Shown: positions 1 through 11,916, numbered from the stretch's first letter. The stretch is 64,000 nt of DNA from Osedax fenrisi (GCA_964019155.1 OZ025244.1:74720573-74784572); one strand, 5' to 3'. Translations and numbers: made by a program. The notes: generated by a model not told the origin, from the letters alone.

Positions 1-164
1 TGAACACGACCGCATTCAACCCGTTGCCAAGCTACAGTTAACCCGTGCTACCACCCGTGTACCTACAGCGTACCTAACCAACCAACCATACTATACACCT
101 ATCATCGAGAGATAGCCCCTATTTCCACCAGTAGTAGTAGCCACACACGAACACACGCAAACAG
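1..164 (+). other. 5' UTR / leader of the Maf gene
   Basis: This stretch is GC-richer than the introns and has no long open frame before the ATG at 165. It is probably transcribed leader of the Maf gene. The promoter would lie to the left of the window. The start at 165 is the first ATG of the 95-codon open exon. Confidence 0.5.
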
Positions 165-449
165 ATGAGCCTAACCTTAAGTCAGACTCTGGAAGAGGTG
201 GAGAACAGCGCCCAGGTACTCGATTCCCGGTTCGACAACATAGATATGTTCGTTATGAACCTGGTCGAGGACATGAAGAACGAGGCGGACAAACGCCAGG
301 TGGTGATACCGGACACCGGTGTTCGTTACGTCAAGGACGAGGCTAACGTTGTACCCGAACAGTGCGGCTTCCGGGGGGAACTTAACCTCCGTAAGAGACC
401 CGCTTCTCCCCCGGCGCTGTTCGACGAATGGGATTGTGCCGATGCTAAG
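165..449 (+). CDS. Maf: Maf gene exon 1 (N-terminal)
   Basis: 95 codons ending AAG before the donor GTTTCT, phase 0. It encodes an acidic, partly helical N-terminus followed by a basic/proline patch (RKRPASPP). No known domain was recognised. It belongs to the Maf gene by strand, G+C content and phase only; a separate gene is possible. Confidence 0.6.
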
Positions 450-616
450 GTTTCTAATTGTTATCTCGCTATGTAGATTACAAATAAGTCTACAGATACT
501 ATATAGTATTACCAGACTTCGAATAGATGTTATTTTATGGTATACTATACTATACTATACTCTAATATAGGCTCACTATTATATAGTAGTTATATGTGAA
601 GTATTATAGTAACATT

Positions 617-653
<37 letters not shown>

Positions 654-896
654 AAATATTAATAAACATATATATTCGAATATATATATACCAATAGTAC
701 CACCTACACATGTTAAACATGTTGGTGAGAAATAGCGTAACGTAACAATACATAACAATACATAACGTGACGTAACAATATGTAACAATAGCAAGAGAAG
801 ATAATGGCCGGAAGTCAGCACTTGGAAGCACTGTCCCACAGTCAACAGGGTAGACTCTGGCACAGGGATGCTAACAGTATGGGTGACCTGATGGTG

Positions 897-945
<49 letters not shown>

Positions 946-1050
946 AACAATCACAGGTATGCATGCAGTAGGATATGAGCATGTACATTGTACATGTCCT
1001 TCGTATGTTATTAGAAATTAACACAATACATGTATAACTTGTATAGCAAG

Positions 1051-1100
<50 letters not shown>

Positions 1101-2466
1101 TATAATATATATTATATATAATATATATATTATATATATACACAAGTATAATAGTATAGATGTGTATTGATTGAAACTTTGTACATATATAAAGTTCTAT
1201 TATATAATTATTTTTTATATTATATACTATAAAACTTATATAGTACATTATTTCATATGAGTACATTTATAAATATATATTTATATTATAAACATACTTG
1301 TGAATTACAATGATGTATAAGTAGCCATATGCGTATTACGCAACGCCTTTGTGTTACGTCATACTTACTATGACTCATACTTACTACGACTCATACTTAC
1401 TACGACTCATTAATTCTCAGGCGATCTCTGAATTCTCGTGGATGTCGCAGTCACAGTCCACCATGGATATCTACGGACCGATGGGGCTAAACTCACAGGA
1501 CATTAGGGTAAGTGCCACTACCCTTTATCGTAGTGTGGTCACCCTATAGTGTGCGTGTGCGTGTGAGGCTAATCAGGTGTAAGCAGTGTTCGGTAACCGC
1601 TGTAAACCTTCGCTAACACCCACCTCATTAACTCTATTGTTTAACGCTACACCTGATTAACTCTATTGTTTAACGCTACACCTGATTAACTCTATTGTTT
1701 AACGCTATACCTGATTACCTGTAACGTGTAGTGGCGTATTCGATATTCGTAGCTAACTATGTCCTATGATGTCCTTTGTTTCTATTATTTACATTACACA
1801 CACACACGAATATATTTACACCAATATATATTTCTATGATATACTTTATTAAATATTATAATATTTATATACGATTAATTGTACTAATTGTTACAACGTT
1901 GCCCATTAGATGGCGTCGGATGTGGTGATCACTTCCACCCCCGGAAACACCCCGATGAAGCCCCTCCCCGGTTCCCAGGTCGCAGCTTCAGACATATCTA
2001 ACGACAGCGGCTACAACAACAGCTCTGGCGGTGCCCTCAACAATAGCTCTAACGATGTTAACAGCAACAACATCAACAACAACAACAACAACAATAACTA
2101 CAACAATAACAATAGAAACAACAACACTAATAACAACTCCTCTCACCACAACGACTCCCACGTCGACAACGATTACAACACGCCCCTTAACGAATCGTTA
2201 CATAATCCGGCGTCGCGTAACTCGTCGATTACGTCATACGATCACGTGGCCCCTTACGAATGTCGCAACGATGCAGATTACGATATAGGTACGTGCCTGT
2301 TACGCAATAGGGGTCAACAGGGCCCTGTGTAATATATTATGTAATTAATGAACTATGTACACTGTATACAATGCATATAATGTACAGTGTACAATGTACA
2401 CTGTACAATAGCTAAATAACTTAAAATAACTTATTAACTATCATATGTTTACAAATACACCCACAA

Positions 2467-2502
<36 letters not shown>

Positions 2503-3856
2503 GTTTGTAGGTGTATTTGTAAACATATGATAGTTAATAAGTTATTTTTATTATCAATATTGATTTATTGTAATAACATATGAAAGCGAATACCTTACCG
2601 ACATTATTTATGAGTATTATCTCACGAGCGGTAGAGAAGGGTGCACCACAAAACCAGATCTCGTTAATGCGTTTTTTATTTTTCAAACCGCACACTGCGT
2701 CGCACACACACACACCGAGATAAGTGTAGAGCCAGCCAACCAACCCGTATCGTATAGAACGATCACCGCTGCTGTGGTTATAGATGTGCTAGTGTGATTA
2801 ATGATTGAATAGCGTAAATAGTTGCCGTACCTCCGCGAGATCTCGCGTATTCACGTCGAGTGGGCGTGGTCTATTGAGGGGCGTGGCGTCGTTAATAGTC
2901 CTCTGACCCAGATCTCTCGTCGTCGCTCGATAATGGAGCAGCTATTTCTTATGGACCATTGTTCACGCTTCACTAATCAATAATGGCGTTATGTATACAA
3001 TGTGATACATTCGTAGAGGTGTAACTCGGCATAGTGTGTCGATATATACCTATAGTATAGTCATGAAATATATACATTATATGAATATTATATATATATA
3101 TATATAATATGAATGGATATATATATAATCTTATTTATGATTTATTAATGATTATCATTGAATATATTATATTTGATTACTCGTACAAAGTATGCTATCG
3201 TTATAACATCGCTACTATTCCACAGAACCCATGGTACCGTCAAGGATACATAACCGTAACGATGGAACAAGATCTGGATCAGGGGACACCAAACTTAACT
3301 GTTCCGCCTCTCAGGAGTGCGAGTTCCAGAGTTCCGGAGAATCTCACTCAGGAGGCGGCGGTCTTCCCAGCGACTCGGAACTCATGCAGCTCGGTGTCAG
3401 AGATCTGAACCGTCTGCTCAGAGGACTTCCCGACGACACCGTCAGAACACTGAAGCAGAGGAGGAGAACTCTCAAAAACAGAGGTCGGTACCGACGCTAT
3501 TTATTTTTAATTCAACTAATTATAAAGTTTACTATTTTCTAACGATAAGATATGTTAAACTTTAATATATATTGTATTAAATTGATAGAATAACATTATT
3601 AACATCTAGTTCATTCAATTAATCGTTTTATTCGTCGTGAACAGGGTACGCTCAGAATTGTCGCACGAAAAGAATGAACCTGAACTCTGACCTCACATCC
3701 GGTCTCGACGAACTACAAGATAAATACGACCAACTGGTTCGTCTGATGAGCTCTTGCCAACACTGTAAACGTCACGTGTCGGCGTTCGAGCAGAAGAACC
3801 TACACATGGATTCGTGCCTGGATATAGACTTCGATATCACCAATCAGCTAGTGTAG
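165..3856 (+). CDS. Maf: Maf-family bZIP transcription factor, six exons
   Basis: Nuclear DNA-binding protein expected to bind MARE/TRE-type sites as a dimer. CDS = join(165-449, 792-956, 1421-1507, 1910-2288, 3226-3483, 3645-3856), 1386 nt, 461 aa; phases agree at every junction (0,0,0,1,1). Exon 5 carries the extended homology region diagnostic of Maf (about residues 352-391, with VRDLNRLLRGL and LKQRRRTLKNRG). Exon 6 completes the basic region (GYAQNCRTKR) and a zipper with heptad L, L, L, C, V, shorter than usual, then an acidic tail. Residues 1-305 are low-complexity, with Asn runs in exons 2 and 4, as in a large-Maf activation region, but show no recognised domain. The family call rests on exons 5-6 and is firm. 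Membership of exons 1-3 rests on strand, composition and phase. The exon 2 start could also be 798 or 801. Confidence 0.85.
792..956 (+). CDS. Maf: Maf gene exon 2 (poly-Asn exon)
   Basis: The donor at 956 (TCACAG then GTATGC) is good. The 5' end is ambiguous because AG dinucleotides before 792, 798 and 801 all keep frame; 792 is chosen because it follows TAG. The exon has a (AAC)n run giving about 15 Asn, which is a slippage-prone repeat. Confidence 0.55.
1361..1410. repeat. 16 bp tandem repeat with AP-1/TRE-like sites, x3
   Basis: Three 16 bp units of the form ATACTTACTAYGACTC end just before the exon 3 acceptor. The first holds a perfect TGACTCA (1371-1377) and the others CGACTCA (1387-1393, 1403-1409). 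Confidence 0.8.
1421..1507 (+). CDS. Maf: Maf gene exon 3
   Basis: Acceptor ATTCTCAG and strong donor AGG-GTAAGT frame 29 codons, phase 0 on both sides. It is Ser/Gln/Met-rich and is preceded by three 16 bp tandem copies carrying AP-1-like sites. Confidence 0.65.
1631..1720. repeat. 29 bp tandem repeat, about three copies, Maf intron 3
   Basis: The unit contains TAACTCTATTGTTTAACGCT followed by ACACCTGAT. Copies are nearly identical, so the expansion is recent. Confidence 0.8.
1910..2288 (+). CDS. Maf: Maf gene exon 4 (Asn-rich)
   Basis: The acceptor CCCATTAG is immediately followed by ATG, so this exon could also start a shorter protein. 126 codons plus one base, ending ATA G before GTACGT. 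It encodes a Ser/Thr/Pro start, then a long Asn-rich tract broken by Ser, His and Tyr. Its in-frame continuation would run only 14 codons past the donor before stopping. Confidence 0.7.
2423..2548. repeat. near-perfect hairpin in Maf intron 4
   Basis: Two arms of about 45-50 bp (2423-2473 and 2498-2548) are inverted copies with one or two mismatches, separated by a TA-rich loop. This is either a tiny foldback element or a transcribed hairpin. Confidence 0.85.
2820..2950. promoter_or_regulatory. GC-rich candidate internal promoter/enhancer in Maf intron 4
   Basis: A GC-rich island stands in very AT-rich intron. It holds the 14 bp palindrome CGCGAGATCTCGCG (2834-2847) and two KLF/Sp-like GGGCGTGG boxes (about 2862 and 2878). 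It could drive a short Maf transcript using the Met at 3231, or an antisense transcript. Function is inferred from composition and motifs. Confidence 0.4.
3226..3483 (+). CDS. Maf: Maf gene exon 5: extended homology region and start of basic region
   Basis: Acceptor TTCCACAG; two bases complete a split Glu codon, then Pro-Met-Val. A Ser/Gly linker leads into the Maf-specific extended homology region and the first half of the basic region, ending AAC AGA G before GTCGGT. The exon boundary falls at the NRG of KNRG. The Met at 3231 could serve as an internal start for a short isoform. Confidence 0.9.
3645..3856 (+). CDS. Maf: Maf gene exon 6: second half of basic region, zipper, C-terminus
   Basis: Acceptor GTGAACAG; G+GG restores Gly and reads YAQNCRTKR, the Maf DNA-contact sequence. 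The zipper heptads read L, L, L, C, V and include a CQHCKRH cluster. The stop TAG is at 3854-3856. Confidence 0.9.
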
Positions 3857-3955
3857 ATCGAACAAGTGTTCGAGTACGCCCGCCCCCTATCACGAACAAG
3901 CCCGGCGCCGCTCCACTCGGATTACCTAACTATATATCTATTGTCTATATTACAT

Positions 3956-3961
3956 AATAAA
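3956..3961 (+). terminator. polyadenylation signal candidates, Maf gene
   Basis: AATAAA lies 100 nt after the stop. A second AATAAA at 4277-4282 is followed by a T-rich stretch and may mark a longer 3' end. Confidence 0.5.
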
Positions 3962-4282
3962 TATATGATTACGTAATATCAATACACGGTATACCGGTAC
4001 CTTTATCATAACCCATTCTAAACCATTTCATATCACTATCGTATTGTAGTTAGATTATTAGTTTAACTATTCCATTTTATATTACCCGTATATTGCCCGT
4101 AGCGTGTAACCTGTCGTATGATTCAATACTACTGCCATTCTCATTGTACATAGACGTATGTGTGTGCGTATTCGTGTGTGCGCGCGTGTGTGATACACTC
4201 CGATGATCACTAAAGCGCGTGCTATTCCCCATTACGTAATCTATATTATGTAATGAATACTTACCTCACCGAATTCAATAAA

Positions 4283-5616
4283 TTTTTATATTTATATATT
4301 CTTTACTGAGTTTTCTCGTCTACAATGCAGTGCGCTGTTAATATCGATGTCCTTATGTGTGTCCTCGGTGTGCATTTATTGTACTTGCACTATAGTAGGT
4401 GGCATGATGACATGGCAGGTAGTATGACACGTTAACAATAGATATATGTGTCGTTAGTCATAACCATACGCATAATGCACACATCAATTATATACACCTT
4501 ATTTGTATAATGTAATATACATTATTTTACTTTATTTAATAATAATAAATCATTTTATATTATCTAAAATTAAGAATTTATGGCCGATACTGATAGAATT
4601 TATAGAAAAATACTATAGTGAAGATTAGCCAATTAATAATTTACTACTCGATGTCACAAAATATATTTATTTTAATGTATTAACGGTTAATGGTTACAAA
4701 ATACATCTACACACAACATTATACATTACATTGTATTTATAATTATCAATAGAAAATAGAATATTTTATTTTGAAGCCCTTTAGTAGGACACACTATATT
4801 ACTATTATCAAGCTATCTTGCTATTATAAACTAGGAAACTAACTGAAAATAACGTATAATTATTAATTCTAATAAATATTATTATATAATTTATTTTACT
4901 TTATTTCAAACTATAGTTTAAATACAATATATATATATATTGTTACATATGTTAAATTATGAACTTTTTTAAATTTTACATATCGTATAGGTAGCATATT
5001 AAATGAAGATGGTTAACAAAAGTTATACAGTTAGAAATAATATAATCTGGCTATGTATACTAGATAAAATAAATTTAATGGAACACATATATTGTGTAGG
5101 AATATTATCTACAAATATCTATATCTACAAAATACTCTAGGTTACTATTATAGTAATAATAATAAAGTATACTATATATGTGTATCAATAATTTATATAA
5201 TTTATTATATATATATATATAATATATGAATATGACCAGGGATAACCTCCCTGAACTCTATAGAGTTTAGTATATGAATACAGCTCAATACTATAGTATA
5301 TTATTAGAAAAAAGGTTATTTAATACATAGATGAAAGATGGGTTTTTGTTGATCATGATATATCTCTATAGATCCTTTTGATGGTGTCCTGCAGTATAAA
5401 TTATAGAAAACCCATTTATAATAATAACTGATATAACAGTTATATCAAATTCTTCTAAACAACTGCTATAACCCCAGACTAATTACCACTGCTGCCATGC
5501 TGCGGTGGTATGAGTACTTACTATATATTAATATGTTTTTAGATTTATCAAATTAACATCAAATATAACATTTTGTATATAACATAATCTACTTAATTAT
5601 ATACATAAGTTATACA

Positions 5617-5663
<47 letters not shown>

Positions 5664-6022
5664 TAATAGATTAATATTATAGTATATACATAATATTGTA
5701 TACATAAATGAAATAGGTGTATGTGAAAATGTGAAAATAATTAAAACCACGAATAAGTAGGTTTTCACGAAAACGATAAAATATCTAAACATAGTTGGAA
5801 TTGTTAATTATAGCTTTAATTGCATAACTGGCGCTAGAGAGAGAGAGAGCACTACGTAAATAGATCATTTTTTATACGTTACCTCTAACCATGCATGACA
5901 ATAACAAATCTATATAGGTTGTATAATAAATATCGCTAATCATATATGTTTATATAGATAAAAATCATAAAAAAGTGTATATATAGCGTATACTATATAT
6001 AGAATCAAATAATTCTACGCAA

Positions 6023-6093
<71 letters not shown>

Positions 6094-6490
6094 GCGTATG
6101 TGTTCGCATGTGTGTCACTATGTGAAACTATCCTCTTATAGCTTAATGTTGTAATACCCTGAGAAACTACAGTATAAAAACACACATATAGGACGATATA
6201 TGTGTTAATGTATACATTTCATATATGACGTGTTATCATTTCTATAGTGTATACTCATATATTTAGAGTACTCTAAATCTATGGTACTCTAACTCTATGA
6301 GTAGGAATAGTACCTATACTATACTATAAGTTCTGTATACAGTACTTTTGTTTACATTATCAAGTATTATATATAATACTTGTGTATACATGTATACGTG
6401 TATTAGTAAATAGAGTATATACACAAATGTAGATATATGTAGACATACACATATAATCAAATACCTGTTGAATATTAAAACATAAATATT
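4283..6490. other. AT-rich intergenic DNA, no gene seen
   Basis: Only short ORFs and TA tracts (5619-5660, 6025-6091) occur here, with a short GA run near 5835. No coding signature, RNA gene or recognisable transposon was found. Confidence 0.6.
6025..6091. repeat. (TA)n microsatellite
   Basis: Uninterrupted TA dinucleotides of about 65 bp. Confidence 0.95.
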
Positions 6491-6491
6491 A

Positions 6492-6883
6492 CATCCCAAC
6501 AAACAGTAATAGCCTCAGAATAGTAGAATAACAGCATATTTAATAGGCTCACATGTTTATATTTTGCTATTATGATGCTATTATGTTGCCATTAAATGTA
6601 TATTATGTTGCTATTAATTTGTCATGCTATTGTGCTGATGTTATGTTGCTATTTAAAGTCTAGTATGCTATTATTATGCTAATATTAATTTTAAAAGTAT
6701 ATTATGCAGCTATTATGTTGGTATTATTAGAATAACAGAACAGCAGCATAATAGCATGACAAATTAATAGCAGCATAATAGACATTTAATGACAATATAA
6801 TAGCAGCATAATAACACAATGTAAACATTTAAGCTATTAAATATGCTGTTATGCTGCTATTATGAGACTCTTACTGTTTTCTG
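6492..6883. mobile_element. foldback/MITE-like element, about 390 bp
   Basis: The whole segment is an imperfect inverted repeat. The left end (TCCCAACAAACAGTAATAG) matches the complement of the right end (ending CTTACTGTTTTCTGGGA), and both arms consist of variants of ATTATGCTGCTATTATG. No coding capacity was seen. Confidence 0.75.
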
Positions 6884-6919
6884 GGATAATAATAATAATA
6901 GTAGTATACTATAGTAACC

Positions 6920-6941
6920 TAAATAGTATACTATTTAGGTA
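6920..6941. repeat. 22 bp perfect palindrome
   Basis: CCTAAATAGTA joined to its complement, TACTATTTAGG. Confidence 0.8.
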
Positions 6942-7397
6942 GGGCACTATAATATAGTATAGTATAGTAGTACTTACCTGATGAGACGCAGAACCAATTG
7001 TTCGTTCTCACCGATTTGTATTCATTATCATAGATTTGTATTTTACTTTTTAATTATATTAAACTATAAACTATGATAATATGTATATTAAGTATAAATA
7101 GAGATAACTATATTGATCAAATATAGAAAGGCGGAATATAAGTATACATTTGTGAAGTGAAATATATTTCAAAGGGCCGAAAATAAGCTAAATTCGGCCT
7201 TTTTCCTTAAATCAGGTAAAGGCTGAATTTAACTCATCCTGGTTATAATGCATTATAATGCGTACATCCTTATATCTTAATCTATAAGTTACCCACTTAT
7301 CAATATTGATAGATATCTATATATTAGATATTTCGCTAAAATTATATTTTGCATGAAGACATCTTAATAACATAACTAATATACTATACTTTTTATA

Positions 7398-8404
7398 GTG
7401 GAAAGTCCCCTATTAACGACCCCTCCTAATATCGACCCCTCATGTATCTCAGAAATTAAAAGAGGCATCAATAAATTATATTTGCATAACATATTAGTAA
7501 TTTAATGGTAAATATGAATAAATATTATTATTATTAAAATATTCAATCATATAATTTGTATTTGATAAATTGTGATATTCTGGTTTTACTTTTTAAATAT
7601 TTGAATAATAACTTTTTTTTAAATCATTATAAATACATTATTAATAAAAAGAAAACGTAATGCATAATATTATAAATTAATTAAATGTTTATAAAAGTAA
7701 TAACAATTATTTAATTTGAATTACTATTAACCACTACTATTAACACCTATATCTTAATATAACAACCCATATAATTTTCCTATTACCGACCCCCTAAATT
7801 ACCCTAATAGCGACCCCATGTGATTTATAATATACAATCAAAATAGATCCGTATTTTACTTTAAATATATCGTAAGTTGTTTATGTATCATTAATATAGA
7901 TTTATGATTCATGATTCCAGTTGATTATATACATACTGATTAATAAATAAATATTAAATAATAATATAAACTATTTGAAAAAAATTACTATAAAGTTTAA
8001 ATGTAAATTTAATATTACTATTAAAACAAAAATTCAATATAAAATAAATTGCGTGAGTGTTATAACTAATTATATTCATGTATATCTACTATTTTTATTG
8101 GAAATTATAATACTATAATTATTTATATCACGATTATTTTAGGGGGTCGGTAATAGGAGAAGGGTGGTCGGTATTATAATACCTATATATAGGTAATCTA
8201 TAGATTTGTACCTATAGGTATATGTATCCGATTATCGACTCCCCTGTTTATTCTTGTAAATATAATTATATCAACAATTTAAAATAGCCACATTATCCAT
8301 TGCCATAATATTACCCTAATTACAAAATTTCAAATAAATATATTTAATATTGAATAAGTTATTACAAATAATCATTTAGGGGTCGGTAATCGGGGAATTT
8401 CCCC
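7398..8404. mobile_element. family A MITE, copy 1 (about 1.0 kb)
   Basis: Terminal inverted repeats read GTGGAAAGTCCCCTATTA at the left and the matching GGAATTTCCCC at the right, flanked by TA. Inside are repeated CCGACCCC/GGGGTCGG blocks in opposite orientations near both ends and the middle. No ORF of note, so non-autonomous. The TA duplication suggests a Tc1/mariner-like mobiliser, by inference. Confidence 0.8.
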
Positions 8405-8589
8405 TAATATAATTATATATTTAATATACACATTATATTTTATTACGCATATGTATGTCGGATAATAAAATACAACTTTTTTAATCTATAGATTACAATC
8501 TATTATAATCTAAAGTATAATTTTCCTAAATTCATCAATAAATAAATAAAAATTCGATATCATAATCAAGATACACGCATGTAAATATA

Positions 8590-8622
8590 AAAACACACAA
8601 ACATATACACACATACACACTT

Positions 8623-8704
<82 letters not shown>
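8590..8704. repeat. compound (CA)n(TA)n microsatellite
   Basis: Imperfect CA-rich repeat running into about 70 bp of TA. Confidence 0.95.
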
Positions 8705-8712
<8 letters not shown>

Positions 8713-9509
8713 TGTATACAATATATATAGACAACATATGTTGACTTATATATTATTATTGTCTATAAATAATATTATTTAAAAATTATTATAATAACAT
8801 TTCTGAGAAATTATTTTTTATAGAAATTATTTCAGTTTATTAGTTACTATATATACCTACAATTATTATTAATAGTTAGCAAATAATGATAATACGTTAT
8901 TTTATAGTTATAGGATTATGTCTACCGATTTATCTTTAAATAGAGCCGATTTTGTTGTTTAGTTAACCTTTACGTGATGCTTAATAGCGATATCGACCCA
9001 CACGACTTCTATTGTATAATAAAACAATGGCAAAAGTATGAGCTATCTGATAAATTACTATTTAGAGTGGATATACATAAATCAATCAGAACGTTTCGGT
9101 GTAAAAAACACGGGTGTAATTAGGCTAGTGTCTTATAAGAATATACCTAATAGTATACCTAATACCATGCTTACATCGATATAATTACTATGAAATATCA
9201 TCTAGTATACTCTATATCTAGTATTTATATTTTAACATCATTTACTTTTATAACGTCTGCTAATAAATTATAGAACATAAAACGCGTGCTTAGGATATTC
9301 TTTTATTGTATTTTTTTTGCGTAATAAAATAATGTAAATAGACCATAGAAAATAGACTATAATATAGCTATATTATTCTATTATTAGTGCACATACTATT
9401 CTTACAATATAGAGGTCACACTTTTTTAAACTTAATTTATATTTTGATAGAATGTGATAAACTCATTAGCCCATATTATATAGTTTTCCGATAATAAAAT
9501 TAAAAAAAC

Positions 9510-9547
9510 ACACACACACATACACACACATATACATACACACACAT

Positions 9548-9615
<68 letters not shown>
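9510..9615. repeat. compound (CA)n(TA)n microsatellite
   Basis: CA-rich stretch followed by about 55 bp of TA, the same layout as the one about 0.9 kb upstream. Confidence 0.95.
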
Positions 9616-9619
<4 letters not shown>

Positions 9620-10229
9620 TTATATTTTATTTACATAATTAATTATTTAAAAGGGTAGGTATAGTATAATTGAAAGGGTCGTTGGTGATAGGAATAAGTA
9701 AGTGTTCTCGAATAAATAGGTTATAAGTAATGTAGAGTCTACACGTATATGGAGAAAATAATACCATTAATAAGATATATTGTATTATTAATGGGTGTTG
9801 ATTAAGTTTGAATATTTGTTTAAGTGTAGTCTTATTTGTATGTTCATATGACATATGGAGTTAACTATTAAAAGTAAAGCCAATATTCCTGAACCTATAA
9901 ATACATGAATTTATCACAGGCAATAACCTTAAAAGAGCTTGGCATTATTTTGAAATATTTTGGAAAACAAAGAAAGAAAATTAAAATAATATTAAAAATA
10001 AAAACTATAAATTAAATTATGTCAATAAAATATTTATATACTATAGCTATATATTCTAGAATATATATATATATAAAATAATAATGGTATATTGGTAAAT
10101 AATAAACAATATGTCAGTGTATGAATGAAATAATTAAGATATAGGTAAGCGATACATTAAAGGAATTTTCTATTTTTTAAATAGTTTAATCCGCAGATTT
10201 CAACTTAGAGGGACAAACAGGAAGAACAT

Positions 10230-10392
10230 TACGATAAATGTAAAACGTTTTAATTTCTTTAATTTTTTAATTTCGTATTATTCTTTGTTTATTTCTATTA
10301 CGTATATTATCGTTAGTAAATATTTATACTTTATACTTTCGATTATATTTTCGACTATGTATTTGCTTAAATAAATTATCAATCAACAACCG
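10230..10392 (+). repeat. dispersed repeat, copy 1
   Basis: The block running from ATTACGATAAATGTAAAACG to TTATCAATCAACAACC recurs inverted at about 43846-43990 with high identity. No coding content. Element class unknown. Confidence 0.75.
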
Positions 10393-10826
10393 TAGTCTAG
10401 AATCTAAAACAATACCCATTTAGGGGCATACGAATAATTCATCTAACATATATTACTTTATTATTAGTAAGAAATCGGGGACATATGTTTCCCTTCACCT
10501 ATATAGGTGAACTAATCGGATATGGATACATATTCTATAATATATATAGTTATATACTAATAGAATATAAGCCTATAGCATATATTCTATTAGAATATTG
10601 CAATATATTATTATGTAAGTCATCTTGAGAGATAACTAAAATACACATATAAAGTTGAATGTTATCTTCATAGAGATGGTAATAAATAACAGTATATATA
10701 ACTATAGTTGGAAATAATATAGGTAATACAGTTATCTTGGGTAAACATATAAGGATTGTCAATATATTAACGAGACACATCATATGTTATTGATGAAGTA
10801 GGTTAACCTATACTACTTCCTGTATA

Positions 10827-11690
10827 CAGTGACGGGCAAAGTGATTACGACTTTTTCGTTACGAATGTCGACCGTCGATCGTTCTACTCTATCAGCTGAT
10901 ATTTGTTAACGACCGTGTAATTATTGTGATCGTTATCTCTATCTAAATTAGTTTATAGTCAACCAACCATATGTATGATTATTATCAAATATGCAAGGAA
11001 GGATAACAACGTAGATTTAACCATTATTTTTCATTTGATTATTCCATCAATAATGCCATTATAGTAAAATTGTAACCCAACATTTAAGTTAAATTAGTTA
11101 ATTAATTATGCACAAGAAAAATATATGTTGTTATCCATATTTAAACAATATGTTAATAGACATATCCCATATAACTAGGTTTACATAACTACATATCTAA
11201 CCTACACCAGAACAAAGCGATGCAAATTCAGATGAATTCTATGTTATTTGTGAGAATGGGCCAACTTCAAAACAAACTGTATAAACAGAATATTTAATTA
11301 TATAAATAGTAAAAATACTAATTTAGATATGCTTAATAATTATCCTATTATAAAAAAGTTATTCTTAAAATACAATTCTATACTCCCATCTTATGCGGCG
11401 GTGGAAAGAATGTTTAGTAGTGCTACCAATGTAAATAAACTCAATTATACTAACATTGAATTGTTAGTTCTATTGAAAGAAAATTAATTATATTAATATT
11501 ATTTTAACAACAATTTTATTTTATATAATATGATATTTCAACATTTTCATAAATAAAAGTTTATATTATATCCACTAATTTGTTATTTCTTGATATAAAT
11601 ATATATAAATTATTTTTTATTTGTTTACGATCGTCGATCATTTTACACGATCATTTTATAACGATATACGATCATCGATCTCGATCACTG
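10827..11690 (+). mobile_element. degenerate hAT-type element
   Basis: The left end reads CAGTGACGGGCAAAGTG and the right end closes with GATCACTG, consistent with hAT-style CAGTG tips. GATCG-rich subterminal sequence occurs at both ends. It encloses a hAT transposase C-terminus. No clear 8 bp duplication was found, so the exact ends are uncertain. Confidence 0.6.
11311..11487 (+). pseudogene. hAT transposase C-terminal (dimerisation) fragment
   Basis: The open frame to the TAA at 11485-11487 reads the hAT C-terminal signature: SYAAVERMFSSATNVN, then a helix ending ELLVLLKEN. The family motif is AAVERLFS(S)A followed by LLLLK. Only the last fifty-odd residues are present. The catalytic core is missing, so this is a relic. 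Confidence 0.8.
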
Positions 11691-11916
11691 TCATAATCGT
11701 CGATCGGAATATTGGTTGTTTGACATCTCTCCACACCTAGAATATCAAATAAGTATACAGCGGGTAAGATCAAATACCCAAATATCGTCACAAATATTTA
11801 CTTTATAAAAACGAAAAAGTAAACTAGAAAAACAATAATATTTTAAAAATAACGACATTACATTTATGCATGTTGAGCATACAAATTGCCATTCATATTA
11901 AGAGTCTATATTTATA

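Larger units (their letters stand above)
8405..10230. other. AT-rich intergenic DNA with CA/TA microsatellites
   Basis: No gene seen. It contains CA then TA microsatellites at 8590-8704 and 9510-9615. Confidence 0.6.

Noticed and set aside
2031..2288. 85 aa Thr-rich ORF overlapping Maf exon 4
   Set aside because: Out-of-frame shadow of the Asn-rich AAC repeats.
7170..7210. Hairpin followed by T-run resembling a bacterial terminator
   Set aside because: Eukaryotic context; GGCCGAA/TTCGGCC hairpin is isolated and not at a gene end.
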